The translations under genes were made by a program, and so were the position numbers. The notes under the pieces are model-generated. The model was not told the origin of the DNA. It saw only the letters and a program-made list of their open reading frames with translations, and did not search any database. A stretch of 64,000 nt of DNA from JAPLMW01 sp964619675 (GTDB taxonomy: Bacteria > Planctomycetota > Phycisphaerae > Sedimentisphaerales > UBA12454), in assembly GCA_964619675.1 (NCBI GenBank), contig CAZUEO010000008.1, forward strand, positions 12,303 to 76,302, read 5' to 3'. Positions 25,572-34,609 of this stretch are shown here, piece after piece. Each line of letters starts with the position of its first letter. Positions within the stretch are counted from its first letter, which is position 1.

Positions 25572-26471
25572 ATGGTTAACGTCGTATTGCAGACAGAAAT
25601 TCCCGGCACAAAAGCCAGGCACGGCAAGGTTCGCGATATTTATGATCTCAGTGATAAACTCCTCATTGCTGCATCCGACAGAATAAGCGCATTCGATGTG
25701 ATAATGGCAAACGGGATTCCTTATAAGGGCATCGTTCTAACACAGATATCAAAATTCTGGTTCGATTTTCTTTCGAGCGTTGTGGAAAGCCATTTTATAA
25801 CCGATAAAGCAAGCGACTATCCAAAACCATTTTGCGATTACGCAGGACAGCTTATCGGCAGAAGTATGCTGGTTAAAAAAACAAAGGTTCTGCCGGTTGA
25901 ATGCGTTGTCAGAGGCTATCTTGCCGGCTCAGGCTGGAAAGAGTATCAGCAGTCTCAAACAGTCTGCGGGCACAAATTGCCGGCCGCTCTGAAACAGTGT
26001 ACTAAACTGCCTGAGCCGATATTCACGCCTGCAACAAAAGCAGAGCTTGGTACGCATGATGAAAACATCGACTTCGACAGATGCGTTACAATAATAGGCA
26101 ACAAAAACGCCGAGTACGTTCGCGATAAAAGCATCGAGATATTCAAAAAAGCATCTGCCTACGCTGAAAAGAGAGGGATAATCCTTGCCGATACAAAATT
26201 CGAATGGGGCGAGACTGACGGCAAAATTATTCTGATTGACGAGGTGCTGACGCCTGACTCATCGCGATTCTGGCCCGCAGATAAATACGAGACGGGCCGC
26301 GACCAGGAAAGCTATGACAAACAATTCGTCAGGAATTATCTCGAGAGCATAAACTTCGACAAGTCCGGCAAAGGTATTGAGCTGCCCGACGACGTGCGTC
26401 AGAAAACCAGCGCAAAATACATCGAGGCATACGAGCAACTGGCAGGCAAAAAATTCTCATTCAAGAGTTAA
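25572..26471 (+). CDS. purC: SAICAR synthetase
   Basis: Phosphoribosylaminoimidazole-succinocarboxamide synthase, the ATP-dependent ligation of CAIR and aspartate in purine synthesis. The start has GGAGG six bases upstream. Motifs are GKVRDIYDLSDKLLIAASDRISAFD near the N-terminus, VECVVRGYLAGSGWKEYQ in the middle and LIDEVLTPDSSRFWPA near the end. At 299 residues it is the longer eukaryote- and plant-type form found in many Gram-negative bacteria. It is followed after three bases by the membrane-protein pair. Confidence 0.97.
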   Translation: MVNVVLQTEIPGTKARHGKVRDIYDLSDKLLIAASDRISAFDVIMANGIPYKGIVLTQISKFWFDFLSSVVESHFITDKASDYPKPFCDYAGQLIGRSMLVKKTKVLPVECVVRGYLAGSGWKEYQQSQTVCGHKLPAALKQCTKLPEPIFTPATKAELGTHDENIDFDRCVTIIGNKNAEYVRDKSIEIFKKASAYAEKRGIILADTKFEWGETDGKIILIDEVLTPDSSRFWPADKYETGRDQESYDKQFVRNYLESINFDKSGKGIELPDDVRQKTSAKYIEAYEQLAGKKFSFKS

Positions 26472-26474
26472 AAA

Positions 26475-28406
26475 ATGGGTGAAGAATCCGGCAGATACAA
26501 TTCTTTAGTGATAAGCATTTGTCTCGTTGCCGCTGTCATAGCGGTGTATTGGCCGGTGTACAACTATGATTTTGTCAAATATGACGACGATAAATACGTA
26601 ACCAACAATATAAATATACACTCGGGTCCGAACCTAAAATGCATCCGCTGGGCCTTCACTACAGGGTACTTTAGCTACTGGCATCCTGTTACATGGCTGA
26701 GCCACGCTCTCGATTGCCAGCTTTTTGGGAGCTGGGGCGGCGGACATCATTTGACAAATGTTCTTCTTCATATCGCAAATACATTGATTTTGTTCTACGT
26801 CTTAATGCGGATGACCGGTGCGGTATGGCCCAGTGCATTTGTGGCTGCGATTTTTGCACTGCATCCTCTTCACGTTGAGTCCGTCGCCTGGATTGCCGAG
26901 CGGAAAGATGTGCTCAGCACTTTTTTTCTGCTTCTGACAATGTGGGCGTACGTCCGCTATGTCGAGAGTCCGCAACTTAAATGGTATTTGGCAGCTTTGA
27001 TACTGTTTGCTGTGGGTCTTATGTCAAAGCCTATGCTCGTTACCCTTCCGTTTGTGCTGCTGCTGCTGGACTACTGGCCGCTTCAACGAAAATTCGCCTG
27101 GCGACTGCTGATTGAAAAAATACCATTTTTTGTCTGCTCTTTAACCGTCTGCACGGTAACATTTCTTGTCCAGCAAAGCAACGAAGCAATGGCTGTTGTC
27201 GAAACATTAGAATTTAAAACCAGAATCGGTAATGCGATTGTTTCTTATGTTGCATATATCGCAAAAATGATTTGGCCCAGCCGATTAGCCGTATTTTACC
27301 CATACTCCAGCCGTGAATTGTCGGCGGTAAAGATTATAATCTGCGTTCTACTGCTTTTACTGATTTCGATATGCTGCATTTATACGGCCAGGCGCTACAG
27401 GTTTTTCGCAGTCGGATGGCTGTGGTATCTCGGCACTTTGGTTCCCGTAATCGGCATAGTTCAGGTCGGCGTACAGGCTATGGCCGACAGATACACCTAT
27501 ATGACATTAACAGGTCTGTTTATTATCATTGCCTGGAGCGCAAAAGAGTTTGTCCCAAAACGGCGGTACAGAATACTGGCTTTATCTGCCGTTGCGATAC
27601 TGGTTGCCTACGGCATAACCGCCGCCCGGCAGGCACAATACTGGAAAAACAGCCTGACACTATTCGAACATACCATACAGGTTACCAAAAACAACTACGC
27701 TATTTCCTTCATCTACGCAAACAGTCTGACCGAGGCAGGCAGAGCTGATGAGGCCGCTGAGGTATTTAATCAGTCTCTTGATGAGACCATCAGGATATTC
27801 AATAAGTCTCTGGCAGTCAAACCGGACAATGCCCAGGCCCACGACAGTCTCGGCTGCGCGCTATCGTTCTCCGGCAAGATACCAGAGGCCGTTGAACACT
27901 TTAAACTGGCTATAAAGTACCAGCCTGATTACGTCTCGGCATATAATAACCTTGCCGTCGCTTTATACAGGCTGGGCAGAAATGAGGAGGCTATTGATTA
28001 TTTCAGGCAGGCGCTGAAAATCGAGCCGGATTACATTAAGGCTTACCTCGGTCTTGCGGTAATTTACAACGCATCACAAAAATATGACGAAGCTGTCGAA
28101 TCTCTCAATAAAGCAATCGAGCTTGACCCGACCAGCATAGACGCTCACGAGTATCTTTGCACTGTGCTTGCCACTATCGGCAAAACCGACGAGGCAATGA
28201 AAGAAGCCCGTTTTGTTCTAACTGCCAGGCCGAACGATGCTAATATGCATCGCAGGCTGGGTATTCTTCTTGAAAGAAAAGGTGAAATTGCTGAAGCGAT
28301 AAAATCATACCGCACAGCCCTGAAAATCAACCCCAATGAAGTAAAAACGCGTTTTCTTCTCGAAGCGGCCTTGAAAAAACAGCAGGCTCCTCAAGGCGAA
28401 AACTGA
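26475..28406 (+). CDS. TMTC-like membrane protein with TPR tail (copy 1)
   Basis: A 643-residue protein with about ten membrane segments in residues 1-400 and five or more TPR repeats after about 410. Near the start is YDDDKYVTNN, whose acidic pair sits where GT-C glycosyltransferases place their catalytic Asp. Also seen are HPVTWLSHALD, ALHPLHVESVAWIAERKDVLS and GVQAMADRYTYMTLTGL, all typical of TMTC/DUF1736-like proteins. It may mannosylate or otherwise glycosylate exported proteins. The gene has a near-identical layout to the next gene, a tandem duplicate. Its start lies three bases after the purC stop. Confidence 0.82.
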   Translation: MGEESGRYNSLVISICLVAAVIAVYWPVYNYDFVKYDDDKYVTNNINIHSGPNLKCIRWAFTTGYFSYWHPVTWLSHALDCQLFGSWGGGHHLTNVLLHIANTLILFYVLMRMTGAVWPSAFVAAIFALHPLHVESVAWIAERKDVLSTFFLLLTMWAYVRYVESPQLKWYLAALILFAVGLMSKPMLVTLPFVLLLLDYWPLQRKFAWRLLIEKIPFFVCSLTVCTVTFLVQQSNEAMAVVETLEFKTRIGNAIVSYVAYIAKMIWPSRLAVFYPYSSRELSAVKIIICVLLLLLISICCIYTARRYRFFAVGWLWYLGTLVPVIGIVQVGVQAMADRYTYMTLTGLFIIIAWSAKEFVPKRRYRILALSAVAILVAYGITAARQAQYWKNSLTLFEHTIQVTKNNYAISFIYANSLTEAGRADEAAEVFNQSLDETIRIFNKSLAVKPDNAQAHDSLGCALSFSGKIPEAVEHFKLAIKYQPDYVSAYNNLAVALYRLGRNEEAIDYFRQALKIEPDYIKAYLGLAVIYNASQKYDEAVESLNKAIELDPTSIDAHEYLCTVLATIGKTDEAMKEARFVLTARPNDANMHRRLGILLERKGEIAEAIKSYRTALKINPNEVKTRFLLEAALKKQQAPQGEN

Positions 28407-28453
28407 CAATCAACTATTGAAAGGTTAGAAACAAAAAGTTCCCATTAAAAAAA

Positions 28454-30331
28454 ATGAACACTCACAGGCATCGCTTTTTTCTGATAAGTGTTTTTCTTAT
28501 CGCGGCGGTTATCGCGGTATATTGGCCGGTGTATAAATATGATTTTGTGGATTGGGACGATAATATTTACGTAACCGAAAACCCAAACGTACAAAAAGGG
28601 TTGAACTTCGAAAGTATCCGCTGGGCCTTTACCACAAACTATTCAGGCACATATCATCCTGTTACGTGGCTGAGCCATATACTTGACTGGCAGCTCTTTA
28701 AAAGTCGGGCAGGCGGGCATCATATAACAAACGTACTGTTTCACATCGCAAATACTCTGATTCTGTTCTATGTTTTAATGCGAATGACCGGCGCAGTCTG
28801 GCCGGCGGCATTTGTCGCTGCGGCTTTTGCGCTGCACCCTTTACACGTCGAATCCGTAGCGTGGGTCTCGGAGCGAAAAGACGTGCTCAGCACGTTCTGG
28901 GGGCTGCTGGCAATACTGGCTTACAGCCGATACGTCGAGAATAGAAGGTTTAAATGGTACCTGGTGACACTCGTATTATTCGTGCCGGCTCTTATGTCAA
29001 AACCAATGCTTGTTACCCTGCCGTTCGTACTGCTTTTACTCGATTTTTGGCCGCTGCAAAGGAAGTTTTCATACCGCCTGCTGACTGAGAAAATACCATT
29101 TATTATCTGCTCAATTATCATCTGCTTTGTAACGGTGCCGATTCAGCAAAAAACCGGTGCGGTGGCAAGCCTCGAATTATACGGCCTTGCAACCAGAATC
29201 AACAATGCCTTTGTATCATATGTCACGTATATTATAAAAATGTTCCGGCCCGGCAGGCTGACCGTACTTTATCTGCACTGTGGCAAAGAGCTGCCGGTGA
29301 TAAAGGCTGCTGTCTGCGGGGTGGCGCTTTTTCTGTTTTCCGTATGTTTTATTTACCCTGCCAGGCGATACAAATTTCTGGCGGTCGGATGGCTGTGGTA
29401 TCTCGGTATGCTGGTTCCCGTAATCGGGCTGGTTCAGTCCGGCGCACAGGCTGTGGCCGACAGATACACATATATGACGCTGACAGGCCTGTTTATCATA
29501 ATCGCATGGAGCGCAAAAGAGTTTGTTCCAAAACGGCTGCATAAAATGCTGGTGCCGGCGGCTGTCGCGATACTCATTGCCTGCGGTATAGCTTCCGCTC
29601 GACAGCTAAAATGCTGGCAGAACAGCCGGTCATTATTCGAACAGGCCCTAAGGGTCGATGAAAATAACAACCTCATCCTTTACAACTATATAATTTATCT
29701 AAATGAATCGGGCAGATATGACGAGGCTGCTGAAAAATCCGACAGACTGCTGAAAATCACACCGGATGATGCCAAGGCGCACAACGTTGCCGGTACGGCA
29801 TTAATGAACACCGGCAGACTGCAGCAGGCACTTGAGCATTTCGAATCTGCCATAAAAAACGACCCCAATTTCCTGCCGGCATACTTCAATGCCTCGCTGG
29901 CACTGACAAAGCAGGACAAACTCCAGGAAGCAGCCGGCCGGCTCGAGCAATCATTAAAACTCAAACCCGACAGCGACCTCTATATAAGACTTGCTATGAC
30001 TTATATCAGCATAGGAAAATCTGACAGCGCCGTCGAAACCTGCAACAGAGCCATAGAGCTGGAGCCGAACAATGCGGTCATCCACGGCTATCGGGGCCTG
30101 GCCCTGCAGGATGCAGGCAGAAGCGATGAGGCAATAGAAGAATTTCGTTTTGTCCTGAAAGTAAATCCCGATAACATCGTGATGCATCGCAATTTGGGCT
30201 CCCTGCTCGAACGGCAGGGCAAAATTGACGAGGCAATAGAATCATACCGCGCCGCTCTGCAGATTGAACCTGATAATGAAGGCCTGCGACAGCTTCTCGA
30301 AGAAGCCTTAAAAAAGCAGAAAACCCGTTAA
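28454..30331 (+). CDS. TMTC-like membrane protein with TPR tail (copy 2)
   Basis: A 625-residue paralogue of the preceding gene, matching over the whole membrane domain (WDDNIYVTEN, HPVTWLSHILDW, LHPLHVESVAWVSERKDVLS and QAVADRYTYMTLTGLF). It has four or five C-terminal TPR repeats of diverged sequence. The membrane halves are far more alike than the TPR halves, which suggests a common glycosyl-transfer core and partner-specific TPR parts. The sugar donor and acceptor are unknown. Confidence 0.82.
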   Translation: MNTHRHRFFLISVFLIAAVIAVYWPVYKYDFVDWDDNIYVTENPNVQKGLNFESIRWAFTTNYSGTYHPVTWLSHILDWQLFKSRAGGHHITNVLFHIANTLILFYVLMRMTGAVWPAAFVAAAFALHPLHVESVAWVSERKDVLSTFWGLLAILAYSRYVENRRFKWYLVTLVLFVPALMSKPMLVTLPFVLLLLDFWPLQRKFSYRLLTEKIPFIICSIIICFVTVPIQQKTGAVASLELYGLATRINNAFVSYVTYIIKMFRPGRLTVLYLHCGKELPVIKAAVCGVALFLFSVCFIYPARRYKFLAVGWLWYLGMLVPVIGLVQSGAQAVADRYTYMTLTGLFIIIAWSAKEFVPKRLHKMLVPAAVAILIACGIASARQLKCWQNSRSLFEQALRVDENNNLILYNYIIYLNESGRYDEAAEKSDRLLKITPDDAKAHNVAGTALMNTGRLQQALEHFESAIKNDPNFLPAYFNASLALTKQDKLQEAAGRLEQSLKLKPDSDLYIRLAMTYISIGKSDSAVETCNRAIELEPNNAVIHGYRGLALQDAGRSDEAIEEFRFVLKVNPDNIVMHRNLGSLLERQGKIDEAIESYRAALQIEPDNEGLRQLLEEALKKQKTR

Positions 30332-30337
30332 AAAAAT

Positions 30338-31129
30338 ATGAAAAATCTAAAGGTCGGCATATTCTCATGGTTCGGCTGGCGGATACATATCAGCCGAAGG
30401 GCACAACTTATAAAAAAGGCGGGTTTTGACGCAACGTGCCTGTGGTGGGCGGATGAGGAAAAGGCAAATACCGGCTCGCTCGATGATTTACCGAAGATTG
30501 TCCGCGACAGCGGACTTGAAATAGACAATATCCACGTACCCTTTAAAGAGACTCACCTGCTTTCATCAGAAAATATTTCAGAGCGCAGAAAAATGATTGA
30601 CCTTCATAAAGAATGGATTGACGACTGCGGCAGACACAATATCGGGAAACTTGTCTTTCATACCTGCCCCGACCAGCTTGATTTGCCTGCCCCGAACAAG
30701 CTGCTGTTAGACAGTGTTGAAGAAATACTAAAGTCTGCCGAATCCGCAAAGGTTACTCTCGCTGTTGAGAATACACGGCGATGCGATTACGCAGATGTCG
30801 TCCTTGAAAAATTTGACAGCGATTATCTGCGATTCTGCTACGACAGCGGGCACGATTTTATATGGAGCGGCAGGCCGACTGAAATTCTTAAAAGGTGGGG
30901 ACATAAACTTGTTACAACACATCTGCACGACAATAAAGGCTCCGAAGACGACCATATGCTGCCTTTTACGGGAAAAATAGACTGGATAAAAATAATCTCG
31001 AATTGGCCTAAGGACTACAAAGGCGTTTTAATGCTCGAAGTGCTCGGGGATGAAAATTTTCAGTCTGCAAAAGACTTTCTTTGGGCGGCCTTCGAGAGTA
31101 TAATGAAGCTGAAGGCCGTCGAAATATGA
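30338..31129 (+). CDS. Sugar phosphate isomerase/epimerase-like protein
   Basis: A 263-residue xylose-isomerase-like TIM barrel (AP_endonuc_2 family). Candidate metal ligands are E in LAVENTRR, D and H in CYDSGHDF, the H-D pair in THLHDN, and E in MLEVLGD. The N-terminal KVGIFSWFGW and INHIH-like NIHVPF segments fit the fold. The substrate cannot be read; relatives isomerise inositols, ketoses or act as deoxyribonuclease IV, but this protein lacks the latter's extra zinc ligands as far as I can see. Its stop overlaps the next start (ATGA). Confidence 0.82.
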   Translation: MKNLKVGIFSWFGWRIHISRRAQLIKKAGFDATCLWWADEEKANTGSLDDLPKIVRDSGLEIDNIHVPFKETHLLSSENISERRKMIDLHKEWIDDCGRHNIGKLVFHTCPDQLDLPAPNKLLLDSVEEILKSAESAKVTLAVENTRRCDYADVVLEKFDSDYLRFCYDSGHDFIWSGRPTEILKRWGHKLVTTHLHDNKGSEDDHMLPFTGKIDWIKIISNWPKDYKGVLMLEVLGDENFQSAKDFLWAAFESIMKLKAVEI

Positions 31130-31659
31130 GCTATAGAGACGAAAACGAGGATAAAAACATAGTTCTTATCGGTATGCCCGCCGTCGGTAAAAGCACCGTA
31201 GGCGTATTGCTCGCAAAAAGGCTCGGCAGGTATTTTCTCGATACCGATGTTTTTATACAGGCAGTTGCCGGCAGAACACTCCAGGAAATCATCGACACCG
31301 ATGGTCTGGAAAGTTTTTGCCAGCTCGAAGCCGAGCATATCACCTGCATCGACAGGACAAACTGCATCATCGCCACCGGCGGAAGCACGGTTTACAGCGA
31401 AAATGCAATGAACCACCTGAAAGAAACCAGCGAAATTGTTTATCTGAAACTGCCGCTCGATATGATAAAAAAACGCCTGACAGATTTAAACATCCGCGGC
31501 GTCGTCATCAGCGAAGGGAAAACACTGGATGATTTATATAACCAGCGGACCCCGCTGTATAAACAATGGGCGGATTTTACAATCGACTGCCGCCACCTGA
31601 CTCACGAACAGGTGGTTGAAAAAATAATCGAGGAGCTTGAAGCATTCAATCCTATTTAA
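31126..31659 (+). CDS. Shikimate kinase-like P-loop kinase
   Basis: A 177-residue P-loop kinase. The start at 31126 overlaps the preceding stop. Walker A GMPAVGKST and DTD (in FLDTDVFI) fit shikimate kinase, as does RTPLYKQWAD near the end. Two substrate-binding positions differ: the family's FR in GEEGFR is FC here (ESFCQLE), and the GGG turn is GGST (IATGGST). It may phosphorylate another small substrate or be a divergent AroK. aroB lies 22 kb away at 53339. Confidence 0.7.
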   Translation: MSYRDENEDKNIVLIGMPAVGKSTVGVLLAKRLGRYFLDTDVFIQAVAGRTLQEIIDTDGLESFCQLEAEHITCIDRTNCIIATGGSTVYSENAMNHLKETSEIVYLKLPLDMIKKRLTDLNIRGVVISEGKTLDDLYNQRTPLYKQWADFTIDCRHLTHEQVVEKIIEELEAFNPI

Positions 31660-31714
31660 AATTTAAGATTTGCAGAGTACGTCTGCAGCGGAATTATTTT
31701 TATTAAATTTTCAA

Positions 31715-31912
31715 TTACATCAGTTTCCAGGCCTTTGCAAATGCCCTGAAGCTGCGGTCGTAGGTTTTTTCCACATCGGGCGGGAAACAGCAGCCGGGCA
31801 GCTCTTTTAAAGCCAGATGATACCGGATGCACTGACAGCAAATTCCCTTCTTCGAACAGCCGCTATAAGTACAATTGCAAAAATCCAGGTTCTGTTTTTT
31901 GTTACATTCCAT
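31715..31912 (-). CDS. DUF6485 Cys-rich small protein
   Basis: A 65-residue protein with eight Cys. The layout MECNKKQNLDFCNC, YSGCSKKGICCQCIRYH and ELPGCCFPPDVEKTYDRSFR matches the DUF6485 family known from anaerobes. The Cys arrangement suggests bound zinc or an Fe-S cluster. It lies 18 bases downstream of the GTPase gene on the same strand. The function is unknown. Confidence 0.85.
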   Translation of the reverse strand: MECNKKQNLDFCNCTYSGCSKKGICCQCIRYHLALKELPGCCFPPDVEKTYDRSFRAFAKAWKLM

Positions 31913-31930
31913 CTATATTTCCTTCTAAAA

Positions 31931-32896
31931 TTATGCAAAGTGCAATTCTACTATATCCCTGTCGCAAAGGACGTGGGTTCTGTGCACGTTCTGGCCGTCA
32001 CGAACGCCGCTGCCCCAGCAGCGTGCGCTTTTTAATTTCTCCGCAAGCTCCCTGTGTATCGATTGCGCCAAATCCATCACAGTTGAGCCTTTCGGCAATA
32101 CAAAAGGCTCATTCATATCCGGCTCCTGCCCGGGCTTTTTGGCGTAAACCCTGACAATATCGAGCAGCCTGAAAATGTCTGCAAGCATTCCGTCAAGGCT
32201 AGTTCTGTCTTCTACGGATATCACAACAATTTCAAACGGCTTTGCCAATTGCTTTTTTAAATTATCTGTTGCCTCCGGCTGTACAATATCCGCCTTCGTT
32301 GCAATAACAAAACATTTCCGCCCAATCGCGTTTTCGCCTTCATCCAAAAGAAGTCTTTTTGATTCAAGAAAATCGAAACACACTTTAACCTGCTCATCTA
32401 AACGGGCGCTTAAATCAATACAGACGCCGATAAGGTCGCAGTTGCGCAGCGTATTGACAATGCCTGAAGGAGCAAAATCAGCGGTAATCGGCGGCATATC
32501 GACAATTTCGATTTGTATATCTTCAAACTGCGTCATACCCGGTATCGGTATGCTCGTGGCGAAAGGAAAATCAGCCGATTCAGTTTTTGCATGAGTCAGC
32601 GCCGCAACAATTGTGCTTTTTCCGCTGTTCGGCAGGCCCAGCAGCACTACCTGGCCTGCCCCGCTCTTGGGAATATGGAAAGGGTCCGGCCCGTGTGAGG
32701 CCTTCCTCTTTTTTTCAGCGGACTCCTTGAGCGAGCTGAGTTTTTTTCGCAAATCCGCCCGCATATGGTCAGTGCCCTTGTGCTTCGGGATAACGCGCAT
32801 CATCTCCTCAAGCGCAAGAATTTTCTCCTCAGTGGTGGATGCCTCTCTAAACCACTGCTCAGCTTTGAGATAGTCTGGCGTTAAATTCGCAGGCAT
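31931..32896 (-). CDS. DRG/Obg-related GTPase with TGS domain
   Basis: A 321-residue P-loop GTPase. An N-terminal helical region (about 1-75) is followed by Walker A GLPNSGKST, the effector-like FPFATSIPIPGM, G3 DMPP in place of the usual DxPG, and ATKAD as G4. A C-terminal TGS domain is about 250-321 (PFVLPKGSTVMDLAQSIHRE through RTHVLCDRDIVELH). Related DRG proteins act in translation. This bacterial branch (50S-binding GTPase plus TGS) is uncharacterised. Confidence 0.87.
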   Translation of the reverse strand: MPANLTPDYLKAEQWFREASTTEEKILALEEMMRVIPKHKGTDHMRADLRKKLSSLKESAEKKRKASHGPDPFHIPKSGAGQVVLLGLPNSGKSTIVAALTHAKTESADFPFATSIPIPGMTQFEDIQIEIVDMPPITADFAPSGIVNTLRNCDLIGVCIDLSARLDEQVKVCFDFLESKRLLLDEGENAIGRKCFVIATKADIVQPEATDNLKKQLAKPFEIVVISVEDRTSLDGMLADIFRLLDIVRVYAKKPGQEPDMNEPFVLPKGSTVMDLAQSIHRELAEKLKSARCWGSGVRDGQNVHRTHVLCDRDIVELHFA

Positions 32897-32945
32897 TGTA
32901 ACGAAAATAAAAAATTAAAAATAAAATATAAAAGATAAGGAAGTC

Positions 32946-32977
32946 GTCCTGCACTTAAAATATTTTAAGTACAGGAC
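32946..32977. terminator. Large dyad between leuB and the GTPase gene
   Basis: GTCCTG and CAGGAC flank an AAAATATTTT palindrome, giving a stem of about 16 bp with single mismatches, set in AT-rich flanks. It lies after leuB, so it could end the leucine operon, with the A/T-rich tail on the minus strand acting as the release run. Confidence 0.55.
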
Positions 32978-33013
32978 TCCACAATTTTTATTTTTTATAT
33001 TTTATCTTTTATT

Positions 33014-34099
33014 TTACTTCGCGACTTCAGTCGCAACAAGGTCTCCGACCTGGCTTGTTGAATAACCCATTTTTCCCGCCTGCATACTCTTGAGCTTGTT
33101 TGCAGTGACGAATTTTACGGCATCTTCGACTTTTTCAGCCGCCTTTTCTTCGCCTAAAGTTTCCAGCATCATTTGAGCCGCACAGATTGCCGCCAGCGGA
33201 TTGATTACGCCCTTACCGGTATATTTCGGCGCACTTCCGCCGATAGGTTCGAACATCGAGACACCTTCGGGATTGATATTCCCGCCCGCCGCGATGCCCA
33301 TACCGCCCTGCGTTATTGCACCAAGGTCAGTAATGATATCACCGAACATATTGCCGGTTACAATCACGTCAAACCATTCGGGGTTCTTAACCATCCACAT
33401 ACAAGTCGCATCGACGTGATAATATTCTCTTTTAATATCCGGGTATTGTTTTTCACCCATCTCGTGAAAGGCCCTTTCCCATAGGTCGTAGATGTATGTT
33501 AAGACATTTGTCTTGCCGCAGAGCGCAAGGGTGTTTTCTTTTCCTCTGCCTGTTGCCTTTTTGCCGTATTTTTTCGCGTACTCAAATGCGTATTTCAAAC
33601 ATCTGTCAACCTGAAAACGGTTATAAACAGCGGATTGTACCGCTACCTCGTTTGGCGTTCCCTTCATTGTAAAACCGCCTGTGCCGGTGTAGGCATCGCC
33701 TGTGTTTTCTCTAACTACAACGTAGTTTATGTCCTGCGGCCCCTTATCCTTCAGCGGCGTTTCAACGCCGGGGTAAAGCTTTACAGGCCTTAGGTTTATA
33801 TACTGGTCAAGCTCAAATCGGGCCTTGAGCAGGATACCTTTTTCGAGGATGCCCGGCTTTACATCGGGATGGCCGATAGCGCCGAGCAGAATCGTATCAA
33901 ACTTGCGCAGTTCTTCAACGGCGCTGTCAGGCAGGGTCTGGCCCGTTCTTTTATATCTTTCGCCGCCAAAGTCAAATTCAGTCAGGTCGGTTTTAAAGCC
34001 GAATTTCTTTTCAGCAGCCTTTAAAACCTTTACGGCCTCAGCCGTAACTTCCGGCCCTGTCCCATCGCCCGGGATAACAGCAATTTTGTACGTCTTCAT
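33014..34099 (-). CDS. leuB: 3-isopropylmalate dehydrogenase
   Basis: Leucine pathway enzyme that oxidises and decarboxylates 3-isopropylmalate to 2-oxoisocaproate with NAD. The start at 34099 (MKTYKIAV) has AAGGAAAGGAA upstream; an ATG at 34123 overlaps the leuD stop (ATGA) and is an alternative. Motifs are IPGDGTGPEV at the N-terminus, the substrate-binding LRPVKLYPGV segment with RENTGDAYTG, and NMFGDIITDLGA and GSAPKYTGKGV for metal and nucleotide binding. It is the last gene of the leuACDB operon. Confidence 0.95.
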   Translation of the reverse strand: MKTYKIAVIPGDGTGPEVTAEAVKVLKAAEKKFGFKTDLTEFDFGGERYKRTGQTLPDSAVEELRKFDTILLGAIGHPDVKPGILEKGILLKARFELDQYINLRPVKLYPGVETPLKDKGPQDINYVVVRENTGDAYTGTGGFTMKGTPNEVAVQSAVYNRFQVDRCLKYAFEYAKKYGKKATGRGKENTLALCGKTNVLTYIYDLWERAFHEMGEKQYPDIKREYYHVDATCMWMVKNPEWFDVIVTGNMFGDIITDLGAITQGGMGIAAGGNINPEGVSMFEPIGGSAPKYTGKGVINPLAAICAAQMMLETLGEEKAAEKVEDAVKFVTANKLKSMQAGKMGYSTSQVGDLVATEVAK

Positions 34100-34119
34100 T
34101 TGTTCCTTTCCTTCAATTT

Positions 34120-34605
34120 TCATTTTTGCTTCTTTATGTGTTCTAATAAACCGCCTTCATTGATTATTTCGATAGCAAAATCCGGCAGCGGATTAAACTT
34201 TATTTGCTTCTTCTGCGTTCTATTGTCAATAACACCTTTTTTGTAATCGATTTCAATTTCGTCGCCATCATTGATTTTTCCCGCAGCGCCGGCAAGCTCA
34301 ACCGGATAAAAGCCGCAGTTGATGCAGTTGCGATAGAATATCCTTGCAAACGACCCTGCAATAACGGCGCCGACCTTCGCACCCTGCAGTGCCCAGACGG
34401 CGTGCTCCCTGCTTGAGCCGCAGCCAAAATCATCGCCTGCCACGACACAGTCGCCGGGCCTGCATTTTTTCACAAATTCAGCATCCAAATCTTCCATACA
34501 ATGCTGCGCAAGCTCGGCAGCGCTATCAGTATTGAGATACCTTGCAGGAATAATTTCATCCGTATTTATATGGTCGCGTTTATAAACATGAGCCTTTGAC
34601 ATCAT
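34120..34605 (-). CDS. leuD: 3-isopropylmalate dehydratase small subunit
   Basis: A 161-residue swivel-domain subunit that pairs with LeuC to isomerise 2- to 3-isopropylmalate. Family motifs are HINTDEIIPARYLNT near the N-terminus, DDFGCGSSREHAVWAL in the middle, and SFARIFYRNCINCGFYPVEL. It starts four bases after leuC and ends within the leuB start. Length fits the short (homoaconitase-like) small subunit of anaerobes and archaea. Confidence 0.96.
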   Translation of the reverse strand: MMSKAHVYKRDHINTDEIIPARYLNTDSAAELAQHCMEDLDAEFVKKCRPGDCVVAGDDFGCGSSREHAVWALQGAKVGAVIAGSFARIFYRNCINCGFYPVELAGAAGKINDGDEIEIDYKKGVIDNRTQKKQIKFNPLPDFAIEIINEGGLLEHIKKQK

Positions 34606-34609
34606 TACC

